Shown: positions 35,564-47,333, counted from the stretch's first letter. The stretch is DNA of 64,000 bases from Ipomoea triloba (GCF_003576645.1 NC_044929.1:1361260-1425259), one strand, 5' to 3'. The notes: generated from the sequence alone by a model not told the origin. Numbers and translations are program-made.

Positions 35564-38500
35564 ATGACAATAGGCTTGGACAAAGTGGTAGATGATGTTG
35601 CATCGAAGGCAGTAAGCGAGCTTGTCCAATTTGTAGCAAAAAATTTCAACCTGGTTGTTGGTATAGAATCGGAGATAATTGATCTGACTTCCGATATCGA
35701 AACATTTAACGCGAGGCTGGTGGATGCTTCCAAGATCCCCAGGGCCAAAGAACTCCAAGTTATGAAAGTAATAGTGAAAAAGTTCCGAGCTGTGGTGGAT
35801 GAAGCACAGGATGCGGTGGACAAGTACTTAGCTGAGAAGAAAAACCACGAAGAGAAGACCTTCACAAAATGTTTGGATAAAGTTCCACATTTAGGAAAGG
35901 TGAATGCCTCTGCGAGTGAGATCCAGACGATTAGGACTAAGGTCAATGCGATTTTTCAAAACCACGAGAAAGACCTTCTATTCGTCATGAAGTACCCAAA
36001 CAATAGCCCATCCCATTTCGAGCAGGTACCACAAAAACCTATTCCTATTTTTGTTTTTTATTTTAATATTTTTATAACAATATGTGATATATTAAAATTC
36101 TCGAGATATATACATGTCTTTCAAATTTACACTCTGCAAAAGGTTTTGATGAAAAATCTTGATAACTTTATCTGACACTGTCCCAGGACAATGGTCTAGT
36201 AGTTGGAGTGTTGTACTTTAGACTTATAATTGAGGTGTTGCACTTTAGACTTGCTTTTGAACCGGCCTGGAAAAAAGCGGGCATGGGTTTCACCGGGTCT
36301 GGCCCGGGCTTAGTCCAAACCTGAACTGACTTATAGAGGGCCGGTTCAAGTCCTATAATAATATAAAAAAAGCTCAAAATTGACCTAGACCCGGGCACAG
36401 CCCAGGTCCCTAACCGGCTCTGGCACGGCCCAAGCTTGGGTTTAGGCCAGGCCAAAATCTAGCATGGACTTTATAAATTATAATACACTTTATAATATTT
36501 ATAAGTTATCAAATAATATTATAAGTTTTATAAAAAAATTTAATAGTACAAGTTCAAATGTTATTAAAGTCTTATAAATTTTTAATTTTGTAGAAAATCA
36601 TATTAATTTTTTATTTTGAGATTAATGGTTAAAATATTAACTTTGAAAAAGTGTCCGTGAGTTGTTCTTCTTAAGTTGCGTAGTTTTCTTTCTTACGGTG
36701 CGTGATTTGTGTGTTTAAGGTGCGTCAGTGGTGAAACTTAAAGTGGTGAACCTAAAGCTTAAGGTGCGTGTTTTTCTTCTTAAGGTGCGTCAGTGGTGAA
36801 ACTTAAGGTGGGTGAACCTAAAGCTTAAGGTGCATGTTTTTCTTCTTACGGTGCGTGAGTTGTTTGAAACTTAAAGTGCACCATTTTAAAACCTTAGGTG
36901 CGTGGTTTGTGTAGTTAAGGTGCGTCATTGTAATGCTTAAGGCCCTTCCCCGCACCTGAACCCTTCCCTCTATATATATATATATATATTAATATATCAA
37001 AAGGTTGAAGTAGTTTAAGGGGTAAGAATTTTCGTTGTTAATCATGAGGTCAATAGTTTAAATTTCATTTCAAACAAAAAAAACAATTTATAAATATTTT
37101 ATATAAAAATAAATAAAAACATTTTGGGCCTAGCCTGTAACCGGCCAACAAGAGGCCTGGGCCCGGGCCCGGGACCAGTCCGGCGTAGGCCCTGCACAGG
37201 ACCGATCCAAATTATCCTGGGCTGGTCCTGATCAGTGCTAACCTAGGCCCAGGCCCAGGCCCGGCACAAGACCAGCCCAGGTCCTTGGGCTTAGATTATT
37301 TGAATCTTGGAGAGTAAGAATTATAATAATGATTTGCAGTGAATTAGATTATAGTTTTTCATGATTTGAAATCACCTTCTCAGAGGTAATTATATATTAT
37401 CATGATTTCTTTTTCTTGAATTGTTCAGACTCGGCCAGTGGTGGAGAAAGATAAGGTACTTGGCTTTGATGATGATTTGATCACCATAAAGGATCGCATT
37501 AATATTGAAGCGTCCAATGATTTTATTGTTATCCCAATTGTGGGGAGGGCTGGGAGCGGAAAAACTACATTTGCCACAAAGGTTTTTGAAGGTCAAGATG
37601 TTCTAAACAATTCATTCCATCGCATTTGGGTCCATGTTTCACAACGCTTTGATAGCAAACAAAAATTAATTGATATCATACATCAAATTAAGAACCATAC
37701 GAATGACTATAGCTCCACATTGATAGATCGGTTGAAAGATGAAATAAGGAGACTTTTAACTGATCTAAAGTACTTTATTGTATTGGATGATGTTTGGGAA
37801 AGAAATGTTTGGGAATCTTTAAAAGAAGCACTTCCCAAAAATATGAATGGAAGTAGAGTCCTAGTGACCACTCGATATGACCATGTGGTTGATTCTGAAT
37901 GGAAACCTCATTATTTAACAGAGTTAAGCGAACATGACAGTTGGTTGCTGCTGAAAAAGAATGTTTTTGGTGAAGAGGAGTGCGATACTAAGCTATTTGA
38001 AGAACATGGGAAAACGATAGCAAAAAGGTGCAATGGACTACCACTAGCTATAAGAGTGATAGCTGGCATCTTATGTAAACATAGAACAATTGCTGATTGG
38101 GAACGAGTTGCTAAAAATCCTTTTCTAGAAATGAATCGGGAAGGCCAAAGCTACCATCAGGTAGTAATGTTGAGTTATGAAGATTTGCCTCATGAGAGGT
38201 TAAAAAATTGCTTCCTATATTTTGCAACATTTCCTATGGGGTATGAGATTGCTGTTTGGAAGTTGATTCGTTTGTGGATTGTTGAAGAATTCATTCCAAC
38301 AATAGATGAGTGGGGATACCCTTTAGAGGTGGAAGTTGAAGCTCAGAAATATTTGAATGATCTCGTCAATATGAATCTTGTGATGGTGATGAAAAGGAGA
38401 GTGGATGGTCAAATCAAAACTTGCCGCATCCATGACTCATTGCATGAGTTCTGCAAAAGTGAGGCAGCAAAGAAAAATCTGTTCCACATAATGGATGAGG

Positions 38501-39744
38501 GACAAAGATTAGATGCAAATGCTGTTATTTCATATCGTCGCCTTTGTTTCTACTCCCCTATGAAGAACATATTTGATGCAGAAAGTAATCCATCTTATTC
38601 GTTCTTCGGTTGCTACGACAAAAAGAGGGGAACATGTCCATCTGGTGAGCGTGTCTGTACTTTGTTGTTATCTTCCATACAAAAGGGTGAGATTCAATTT
38701 GAACCATCCGTACAAAAGGGTGAGACCGAACACATTTCCACTTCGTTGGCGATACCAAACACCTTTCCAAATCTTAGGGTGTTAGATATTGAATCCCTCA
38801 AGTTGAAGTCGGTGCCTGATGAGCTCTATGACCTGAAGCTTCTGAGGTATCTAGCTATGACAGTTGACATTGATCTCTTGCCCAAGCAATTCAAAAAGCT
38901 TCGTGACTTGGAGACTCTTGTATTCAGAACCACAAAAGATAAACTAGAAATCCAGGGAGGCATATGGAACATGGAAAGGCTAAGGCATGTCCACACCAAC
39001 ACCTCTATTCAATTACCCTCTCCCAAAAAAAGCAAAAGCAGCTCGGAAGGCACCAACATCCGTACACTTTGTACCTTATCACCAACAAGTTGCAGGAAAG
39101 AGATCATCAGCATGACCCCCAAGCTCCAAAAATTGAATATTAGTGGGAATCTAGATGAGCTTTTTGAGGAAAAACAAGGAATTTCTTTGTTAAAAAATCT
39201 TCAAATGCTAGATTGCCTCGAAAACTTGAAACTCTATGGCCGGTCCAACAAAGAGTTAAAGGCCCAGCAGGCCAAGTTTCCACTCAAGCTAAGAAAATTG
39301 ACCTTATCTAATACATTGTTTGGTTGGAAAGATATGAGTGTATTGGGATCACTGGACATGCTTGAGGTGCTCAAGTTGGAAGAAAATTCTTTCAAGGGGG
39401 AAGAGTGGGATCTAAACAATGATGTTATTTTCAAACAACTTCGGTATTTGCGCATTGAGAGGGCCAACTTGGTAACCTGGAAAGCTGCAAAGAATAGCTT
39501 TCCCACTTTAGAACGTCTGGTCCTCAGGAATTGCACCGCACTAGAAACAATCCCAGATGCTTTTGCTGATGTCTACAGCCTTGAGGTGATGGAACTGTTT
39601 CGTGTGGGTAATAGGGCAGTTGATTCTGCAAGGAAGGTTCATGAACAAGGCAAGAACAATGTCAGAACCAAGGGATTTGAGCTCTTCATCACCTCTCTTC
39701 CATCAGAAACAGCAGTGAGTGTCGTCTATCTTCCCCTATCATAA
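35564..39744 (+). CDS. NLR gene A: CC-NB-ARC-LRR, R1-like, two exons (possible third exon = gene B)
   Basis: Predicted intracellular immune receptor. Exon 1 (35564-36025) encodes 154 residues of coiled coil with an EDVID-like DEAQDAVDKYL at 79-89. A GTACCA donor and TTGTTCAG acceptor (intron 36026-37428) join in phase 0 to exon 2 at 37429. Exon 2 carries P-loop GRAGSGKTT 193-201, RNBS-A RIWVHVSQRF 219-228, kinase 2 FIVLDDVW 270-277, RNBS-B VLVTTR 298-303, GLPLA 357-361, RNBS-D CFLYFATF 415-422, IHD 488-490, then an irregular LRR. If it stops at 39744 the protein is 925 residues. The paralogs stop at a YPPDH-like end; here the stop is replaced by SLPSETA followed at 39715 by GTGAGT, a phase-0 donor that could splice to gene B. 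I chose the ATG at 35564 because the upstream in-frame extension lacks an ATG. The intron holds a repeat insertion. Confidence 0.85.
36181..37300. mobile_element. unclassified repeat insertion in the gene A intron
   Basis: Two subterminal GC-rich blocks of GGCCC and CCGGG words (36250-36460 and 37130-37290) bracket an AT-rich centre containing a minisatellite (36710-36950). Bracketing arrays of AGGCCCGGGCC-type words are known from non-autonomous plant DNA transposons, but I could not find clean terminal repeats or a target duplication. Confidence 0.5.
36710..36950. repeat. minisatellite built on TTAAGGTGCGT
   Basis: A unit of about 65 bp (CTTAAGGTGCGTCAGTGG, then GAACCTAAAG, then TTTTTCTT) occurs twice in succession. 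Shorter variants of the TTAAGGTGCGT core lie around it, eight or more in all. No coding function. Confidence 0.8.
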
Positions 39745-42026
39745 TTCAGCTATTTAGAAATTTAAGACAAGATTTTACAAATCTACAATGCTACTAATAC
39801 TTGCTGCTATATTTCTATATACTTAATTTAATTAACAAATTTTAATTTAATTTGCAGACATTAATATAGTTTATATTTATAGCATTTTATAGAGTTGAAT
39901 TAATAATATTATGTTTGCAAACATTATTTAATTACTTCATATAAACTATATGAGCTACTAAATTATATAAAGTTTATTTTATAAGGTATATATAATTTAT
40001 TTACAAATTAAAGTGATATACTATATACTTAGTTTATAAACTTTATAACATTTATGTTGTCACATTTAAAATTTTAATTTACTAATAAAATTAGTAGAGC
40101 TAAAATTACTGAATAATATGTACTGTATATATATTTAGAAGATTTATTGGCCAAAAAAATCCAAACCTTTAAACTTTGAGGCGAATATATTCGAACTTTT
40201 TAAATTTGATTAAAAAAAAAAATACTAAGGTTTGTATTTTGTGATAATTGTATCCCATTAAAAGTATACTTTCCTTAAAAAGCATTACGTGATTACTGAA
40301 AAGTATTATATATTAGCCGAAAGAACTTTTTTCGAGAAAACTATTACTTGTACATGTTTGCTAAAAATAAAAATTATATTTTACTAAAAGTATTACATTT
40401 CCTTTGAAAAAGTATTTCTTTTTCCTTGAAATGTATTACAATTTCACTAAAATGTATTACATTTTCATTGAAAAATATTACATGTTTATTGAAAAATAAT
40501 TTTTTTTTCCTAAAAATATATATTGTTTCCTAAAAAAGGTATTACATGTTCACTAAAAAGTATTGATTTTTTAAAAAATATTACCTGGCTTGCTGAAAAG
40601 TGGTAGTTTTTTAGTAAAGAGTATTACACTTCTGTTGAAAAATATTACATTTTTAATAAAAAATAAGTATTACATTTTCTTGAAAAAAAGATTACATGTT
40701 AACAATAAATATTACAAGTTTACTTAAAAATGTTACTTTTTCTTGAAATTATTAATTTTTTCTTTGTAAAGTATTACATGTCCGCTACAGAGTATTATAT
40801 TTTTCATTAAAAATCACTCCGATTTTCTTGAAAAATATTATATTTTTCTTTAAAAATATTAAATGTTTATTGAAAAATATTAGTTTTTTTCTAAAATGCA
40901 TTACATGTTTACTAAAAGTATTACATTTTTTAAAAAAGTAATACATGTTTGACGAAAAGTATTACCTTTCTCCAGAAATTTATTACATATATGCTTACAA
41001 GGATTACATATTTGCAGAAAATATTACGCGATCACTGAAAAGTAGTATTACTTTATCATTTATAAATTATAAGTATTACCAATTTTTTTTCTTAAAAAGT
41101 ATTATATGTTTACTACAAAAATATTACATATCCAATGAAAATTAATACTCTTTCATTGAAAAGAATTACATTTTTTAAAAGTATTAGCTTTTAATTAAAA
41201 AGTATTAGTCTTCAATTAAAAAAAATTGTATTTTCACTGATTTTTTTTCTTGAAAAGTGTTAAATATTCATTGGGAAGTGTTATGTTATCATTGAAAAAT
41301 AGTACATTTTCAATGTAAAGTATTACATTATTTTTTAAAAAAAATTATTAGTCTTTAATCGAAAAGTATCGCATTTTCACTAAAAATATTATTTTTTCTA
41401 TTGAAAATTATTACATTTTCATTAGAACATATTATATAATTATATTTTTATTGAAAAGCACGGAGTATTAATTTTTTCTTGAAAAGTATTAAATTTTTAG
41501 CTAACATTAGATTACAGTAGTATTTTTTTATATAAAAGAGATGTGTATTACACTAAAAAAGATTAGTTCTTGATAGAAAAGTGATAGGCATTATTTTATT
41601 TTTGTACCAAAAACTTCTCAAACTAATTTATTGTAGATGTTTTCATACAATATTAAATATAAATATATAACCTGTAACTTTTTTTGAGTACAACATGTAA
41701 CTTAATAATCACTTGAAGCTGTTGTCTTCCATGTGACCTGTGGTTGAGCCCCTTGTAGTTTTTTTGTTTTGTTTTGTTTTTTTTGTTTTGCTTTTTGTTT
41801 TTTTTTTTTTTTTATCAAACTAGTTTTTTCTTTGCCATTTTTAACTATTGAACGCATATAAATTGAATACTTTTCTTGACTTGTCTTATAAGTGTTGATC
41901 CATGAGGCAATCTCATACTAGATCTACTAAATAATAATAATAATAATAAACTTTACATTTAGAAGTGGACTTTTATAATTATCATTGTTTCATGGTCTTA
42001 TATATTATTGTTGCAATTGTTTAAAG
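39745..42026. other. intergenic region or intron between genes A and B
   Basis: No coiled-coil exon and no reading frame with NLR similarity is seen upstream of gene B. I also do not see the 3'UTR block (ACCATTCAGTGG-like) that follows genes C and D. Most of the region is the TATTACAT-type array. The segment is bounded by a donor (GTGAGT at 39715) and the acceptor TTTAAAG before 42027. Confidence 0.6.
40230..41590. repeat. degenerate array of AAAAGTATTACAT-type units
   Basis: About 1.35 kb in which variants of AAAAAGTATTACATTTTC and TGAAAAATATTACATGTT recur dozens of times at 20-40 bp spacing with heavy divergence. Similar words occur at 50080-50330 and 52800-53110. It has no coding content. 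Confidence 0.8.
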
Positions 42027-44237
42027 GCTGCAAAGGTGGAAAAATCCAACATAGTGGGCTTTAGTGATGAGGTGAAAACTATAAAGTATCGTCTCAGTGG
42101 TGGGTCTAAGGATTTAGAAATCATCTCAATTGTGGGGTTGTTTGGACTTGGCAAAACCACTTTAGCCAATATGTTGTTAAGTGATAGTGGGATTCAATAT
42201 GAGTTCACCACTCGCCTTTGGATTCCTATTCCAGAAACTTCTGTTACCAAGGATGTTTTCCTTGACATTTTAAGGAAGGTAACTGATAAAGCCTACAAAT
42301 ATAAGGACATGTCAGAGGAGCAATTAGCTCACAGACTAGAAGAATTTTTAAAAGGGGAAAAATATTTGATTGTAATAGATGATGTACAAACGCTACAAGA
42401 TTGGGAATCTCTGAAACCTGCTTTCCCTATGAACAGTAGAGGCAGTAGAGTCTTGATAACCACTACACACTATGGAGTGGGTTTATATGTTGATTCTACC
42501 AGTAACCCTCACCAGTTAAAATTTTTGACGAATGAAGAATCCCTGCAGTTACTAGAGAAGAAGGTTTTACCAGGAACCCCGGGAGATGGTGATGAAAGAT
42601 GTTCTAGGTTGTTAAAAGTTCATGGTAGGGACATATCAACAAAATGCAAAGGAATACCACTTGTAGTGGAGTTGATAGCCAAGGTCCTTACAAGCAATGA
42701 GACATCTGATGCCAAGTGGGAACGGCTAGCTAGAGATCCTGTTGAAATTATTGATTCCTTGGATAAAAAGAACAACCCACTCGTACAATTGATTTTTGAT
42801 GATATGGATTTGCAATTGAAGGATTGTTTCCTATACCTTGCAGCTTTTCCTGAAGATGAGATTACTGCCTGGAAATTGATTTGGTCGTGGATAGCTGAAG
42901 GGTTCTTTCCGAGAAAGGGTGATAGATATACTTTAGACTGTGAGCATACAGCTGAGAAATATTTAAATAATCTTGTTGACAAGAATTTTGTAGAGGTGCT
43001 GAAAAGAAGAGCGGATGGCCAAATAAAATCTTGTCGCATTCATCCCAAGTTGTATCAGCTCTGCAAAATTGAAGCTGCCAATAAGAATCACATTCATGAA
43101 ATGGATGGAAGTGATGAAGGTAAGGTAAACGAAATTGATTGCCGTCACCTTTGCATCAAATCCTCTGGTTTGAACTTCCTAAAATCAGAAAAAAAACAAG
43201 CTATTAAACATGTGGACTCTTTCTTATGTTTTTGCTCCCAAGGGGTACCATATGATGAGCAGTTGGCAACCATTCCAAAATCCTTTCCTGCTCTTAGGGT
43301 GCTGGATATTGAATCGCTCAAGCTCAAATCACTACCCAAAGAAGTCTATCGCCTCTATCATCTAAGGTACCTTGCAGTATCTACTGATGACATGCAACGC
43401 CTTCCCCAGGACTTCAATAATTTTGAGAACATGCAGACACTTGTGTTCAATACCTCACAAGATAGTCTTGAAGTTGAGGCAGATATATGGAGCTTGCCTA
43501 AATTAAGGCATGTGCGCACTAACACTTGTATGCAGTTGCCTCTTCCTTCAAGCAACACAGGAATTGGAAGTACATGCATACAAACACTTTCTTTCATCTC
43601 GCCTTCAAGCTGCACTGCAGAGATTTTAAGCAAGACACCAAATCTTCAAAAGTTGGGAATTCGTGGGAATATGGTTGAGCTTATGGAGAGCAAGGAAGGA
43701 ATTCCCTTGTTCCAAAATCTTCAAAAGTTAAGTAGGCTCGACAATCTAAAGCTGCTGAATAATGGTCGTCGGCCTGGTGATCTACTGAGTGTTCCTCAGC
43801 CCGACAAGTTTCCGCGAAGTCTAAGAAAGCTGACTTTGTCAAACATGCCGTTGGAGTGGAAGGACATGTGTATACTAGGGGCACTGGATGAGTTGGAGGT
43901 CCTCAAATTAAAGGAATGTGCATTCACGGGGAAGTCTTGGAAACTCAAGGATGACACTGTTTTCAAAAAGCTCCGATTCTTGAGCATTGGAAGCACTGAT
44001 TTAGAGTGCTGGGATACTTCCAAGAGTTGCTTTCCAGTGTTAGAAAAGCTAGTCCTTAAGGACTGCACTCACCTCAGAGAAATCCCACTCGACTTTGCTT
44101 ATGTACCCACCCTTATGCAGATGGAATTATATGGCACAAATGAAGGGGCTGCAAATTCGGCTCACAAGATACAAATGCAACAACACAAACTGGGAAACAA
44201 TCAGTTTAAGCTCTTGATTGATCCTCCCAATAATTGA
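42027..44237 (+). CDS. NLR gene B: NB-ARC-LRR exon without its own CC exon, altered NB motifs
   Basis: A 736-residue open frame homologous to exon 2 of genes A, C and D. It starts at a TTTAAAG acceptor in phase 0, where C and D also splice before GCT. Residues counted from the exon start: P-loop VGLFGLGKTT 36-45 is intact. Kinase 2 reads VIDDVQ (116-121; W lost). RNBS-B reads ITTTHY (144-149; the usual Arg is Thr). GLPL is GIPL (209-212). The MHD position is IHP (338-340; Asp to Pro). RNBS-A is IPIPETS instead of VYVSKTF. LRRs follow, and it ends IDPPNN. No CC exon lies upstream before gene A. It may be a pseudogene without stops, a decoy-type receptor, or the C-terminal half of a fusion with gene A. 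The uninterrupted frame argues for recent constraint. Confidence 0.75.
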   Translation, partial: AAKVEKSNIVGFSDEVKTIKYRLSGGSKDLEIISIVGLFGLGKTTLANMLLSDSGIQYEFTTRLWIPIPETSVTKDVFLDILRKVTDKAYKYKDMSEEQLAHRLEEFLKGEKYLIVIDDVQTLQDWESLKPAFPMNSRGSRVLITTTHYGVGLYVDSTSNPHQLKFLTNEESLQLLEKKVLPGTPGDGDERCSRLLKVHGRDISTKCKGIPLVVELIAKVLTSNETSDAKWERLARDPVEIIDSLDKKNNPLVQLIFDDMDLQLKDCFLYLAAFPEDEITAWKLIWSWIAEGFFPRKGDRYTLDCEHTAEKYLNNLVDKNFVEVLKRRADGQIKSCRIHPKLYQLCKIEAANKNHIHEMDGSDEGKVNEIDCRHLCIKSSGLNFLKSEKKQAIKHVDSFLCFCSQGVPYDEQLATIPKSFPALRVLDIESLKLKSLPKEVYRLYHLRYLAVSTDDMQRLPQDFNNFENMQTLVFNTSQDSLEVEADIWSLPKLRHVRTNTCMQLPLPSSNTGIGSTCIQTLSFISPSSCTAEILSKTPNLQKLGIRGNMVELMESKEGIPLFQNLQKLSRLDNLKLLNNGRRPGDLLSVPQPDKFPRSLRKLTLSNMPLEWKDMCILGALDELEVLKLKECAFTGKSWKLKDDTVFKKLRFLSIGSTDLECWDTSKSCFPVLEKLVLKDCTHLREIPLDFAYVPTLMQMELYGTNEGAANSAHKIQMQQHKLGNNQFKLLIDPPNN

Positions 44238-44276
44238 TTTCAAACCTATCGTGTTCTCGTGCTGAGACTTCCAGAG

Positions 44277-44415
44277 GTCAGTCTATGTCCTCAAATCTTA
44301 TTACCTATGTTTTCTTATATTTAAAAGGATAAAAAATAATACCGATCACCCCTTGCTCTAAGTATTAATTATTTTCAACTGATATCTACTCGGTTGTACG
44401 TAATTTCGTTACAGG
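44277..44415 (+). other. probable 3'UTR intron of gene B
   Basis: After the stop, CTTCCAGAG is followed by GTCAGT (about 44277). A TTCGTTACAG acceptor lies near 44415. Gene C has the same donor GTCAGT shortly after its stop. Homology to the C and D 3'UTR (ACCATTGAGTGGCAGG against ACCATTCAGTGGTGTG) appears further on, near 44690, so other 3'UTR introns may exist. Confidence 0.45.
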
Positions 44416-44879
44416 TGTGTGATTTTCAATCGTCCAGTAGTGTTGCTTTCTGGGTCAAAGTTGATGCATGTGGTAAGGTGGTGTGTTTTTCATTGGCATT
44501 TAATTTGCTGTTGTCACTTTATTGAGTTTTTCTTGATGCAGGGATGGGATTCAAATTGAGCTATATAAAAAATCCTTATCATCACCAAGAGGTTGTTAGT
44601 CTTTTTTTTTTTCCAGGAATTTCAACTTTGGCTGTTTGCCTTCCTCTAAATTTCTTATTATGATTTGTTCAGATATATGGTTCGATTCCAACCATTGAGT
44701 GGCAGGCAATCATGCCGGGGCAGAGGGCCAAGCCTAATGTGTGGGCTATTTCATATGGTAGTGAGATTGTTTCATTTGGGATTTTGGTTCTGCACTCAAG
44801 TCTCAATTGCTGTTCTCTCTGGTTGTCTTGGCAGTGTCCATAAAAAAAAAGTAATACTCATCTTATCATAAAGGGCTAA

Positions 44880-46330
44880 TAAATGTGTCTGCATGCATAT
44901 ACACCAATAGTCAAATTTGTTTAGGGAAAAAATAATAAATTTTGAGCAAGAGCCATATCTCTAATTATTTTGAAATTTTGGTTTTGAAAAATGTCCAAAA
45001 CAATGTTCTTGAAACTTCTCACGAAAATTGTGTGTTGAAAACACTTCTCAAATTTGTTTAGAGAGATTTAGACTAAGTTAAATTTTCAACACTATCAAAT
45101 TTGTATGTTAAATATTTAATTATATACACTGATAAGTGTTAAAAGATGCTATGTTTTGAGGCGTATTTTGGTGTCTATTAGTGTCTTGTTTGAGTATTTT
45201 GAGTTACTTTGTGAGTTTAATTGTCATATTTTGGTAAAAGACACATATGAGGACTAACTATTGGGCAATTGTGCATTTTCAAGGTTACAACTTACAAGGG
45301 CATTTGAGGCAAGAAAAGGGCGAGAATGGCAAAGGCATGGATACGGGTGCAGTACGCTGGTACTTCCAACGTACGGTGGCGTCCAAAAAGGAATATTGCC
45401 CGGAGTACAAGAGCATGATTCACGAGAGGAGTCAGCCTACAAGCCAAGTACAATCGTACTTCTGTAATACTAGCGTCAGTTTAGTAGAGTATAAATAGTT
45501 ATTGGCGAGATTAAATAAAGAGTTATCTAGATTTTTACTCAGATTCAGACTTGTACTTTAGTTTTTAGAGAGAGAGTCTTCCCTAGAGTTCTTAGAGTAA
45601 CTTGACACATTTATCTAAGGATTCTAGGAGTATTCCGACTACAATTGATTGAAGAATTCTTTGGAGATCGAAGATTGTTCTTGAAGTTAAGTTTGTTCAT
45701 ATCAATTAATTGCAATTTGTTCTTCTCTTTATTTATTTATTTATTTATTATTTATTTATAATGCTTCCATTGATTTTTCATCTTAGCTATTTAATTGTGA
45801 TGGTGTGTACCTAATTCTTAGGGAATTAGGATTAGGTAGGATGCTAGAATGTTTTTATCGCAATTAGGAAGTGATTTGAAGCAATGATTTGAATTTTTCT
45901 TGGAAGTGGACTTTGTGTTAACACCACCTCATCATTCCTATTTTTCTTACGTACAACACTCATTTGTAACCAGCAAGATTAACATCCAATGGTGTACGTG
46001 TTATAAAGAGAATTTATTTTAGCTAGTTGAGTTATGTCTTAATTGCTCATTTATATGTTAAATAGTCATAGGCTCATAGCACTTATAGTGCCTAACTTTG
46101 GGTCCAGATCATAATATGAGCAATTATATAGACAATTGTGTTGTCGACAATTATAATATTTTTTTTATCAAAATATTATCCCATATTTATAAAATTAATG
46201 GCAATTTCTAAATCAACCAAATTGTTGTCATTTTTCAAAAATATTTAGAATTGGTCATTTCGCATTCCTAATATTATGTTTGTTTGTGCACCTATAAATT
46301 TACTAGCGATAGAAGAACAAACCACTGCTC
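44880..46330. mobile_element. LTR-like retroelement segment
   Basis: About 45125-46090 has the style of a plant LTR: GATAAGTGTTAAAAGATGC at the left, a TATA-like GTATAAATAG at 45490-45499, then pyrimidine- and AG-rich leader-like DNA. The right part (45940-46045) resembles 31805-31925. No primer site or second LTR is visible, so a solo LTR or fragment is the best guess. Confidence 0.35.
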
Positions 46331-46985
46331 CCCAGGTAATATCAGATAGTCTGAAGTAGATTTCCTGGCAATAATGTTTCATGTACGCATCCCAATGTCT
46401 ATCCCTGGATTTGAGAGAGATATGCTAACAACCCCACTGCCTGAGCAATATATGGTCTCGTACATACCATGTCAAAAATATACCAAGTCAACAACCAGCG
46501 CTCTGATACCACTTTGTTTGAAAAAATCTTACTTCATATGATAATGAAAATCACAAACCTGACACGATGTACAAATACGAGACAATACAAAATAGCCCGA
46601 AATAAATATCAACACAAGTGACATACAATTTACGTGGAAAACCCCAAAACTACGAAGAAAAACCATGGGACCACCACCAATAAAGTTTCACTATAACAAA
46701 TCTTGAGTACAAAGTTCCAGGCTACTCCTACACAAGCAAAACATCCAAAAATCATCAAATGCAACAACTCTAGACCAAAGACTTCTATTATGGTCCATAT
46801 ACCTAAAATGAATAGTAACTCGTATTTAATATATTCAACCACCACAAGTAAAGTGAACAAAATACAAATATTACAAAAATATTCAAAAGATGCCTGGAAC
46901 AAACAAACTGACTTTCCAAAGATATTTAATGAAGAAAGCACCCAAGAATCGAAGAGAAGTTTTCTCACCTCTTTGGCCTAGCCGG
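46330..46985 (-). mobile_element. Ty1/copia-like LTR and leader fragment
   Basis: On the minus strand, TGGTATCAGAGC (complement at 46499-46510) matches the initiator-Met primer site. It directly follows a sequence ending TTTTTTCAAACAAAG, and upstream of that lies TTTTGGGGTTTTCCACGTAAA, a phrase typical of copia LTRs. 46330-46498 would be the untranslated leader. No gag or pol and no partner LTR are present. Confidence 0.55.
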
Positions 46986-47006
46986 TCGAAAAACCTCAAC
47001 CATCCT

Positions 47007-47010
<4 letters not shown>

Positions 47011-47069
<59 letters not shown>
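47011..47069. repeat. (TA)n microsatellite
   Basis: A TA array immediately outside the left MITE arm. The corresponding array on the right is 48718-48800. Confidence 0.95.
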
Positions 47070-47070
<1 letters not shown>

Positions 47071-47327
47071 TCCCTCTGTCCCATTTTATCTGTCATACTA
47101 ACTATTCATTGGTCAATCCAACTCTTTCTTCTTTGTTTATTTTCTTTATCATTTTTTACTTATTTTTAAATTTGATTTTTTGTGTTTAATAGTACTTTTA
47201 GTGTAGTTTCTAAATATATAAATTTTGTATATTAATACTAAACTTAATATTATGAAAAATTGAATTAAAAATAACTTCAGTCAAGCCTCGTTAACCGAAC
47301 CAGACACATAAAATGGGACGGAGGGAG
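47070..47327. mobile_element. Stowaway-like MITE (left arm of the gap palindrome)
   Basis: 258 bp with ends CTCCCTCTGTCCC and GGGACGGAGGGAG, flanked by TA, as expected for Stowaway elements. It is the same family as 14608-14864 and 49957-50595. It sits inside a TA microsatellite. Confidence 0.85.
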
Positions 47328-47333
47328 TATATA

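Noticed and set aside
35398..35946. 182-codon minus-strand frame over the gene A CC exon (similar shadows over the other CC and LRR exons)
   Set aside because: They are antisense shadows of conserved coding sequence with no domain.
40230..41590. CRISPR-like repeat array
   Set aside because: The units are degenerate, AT-rich and without fixed spacers, and the genome is a plant.
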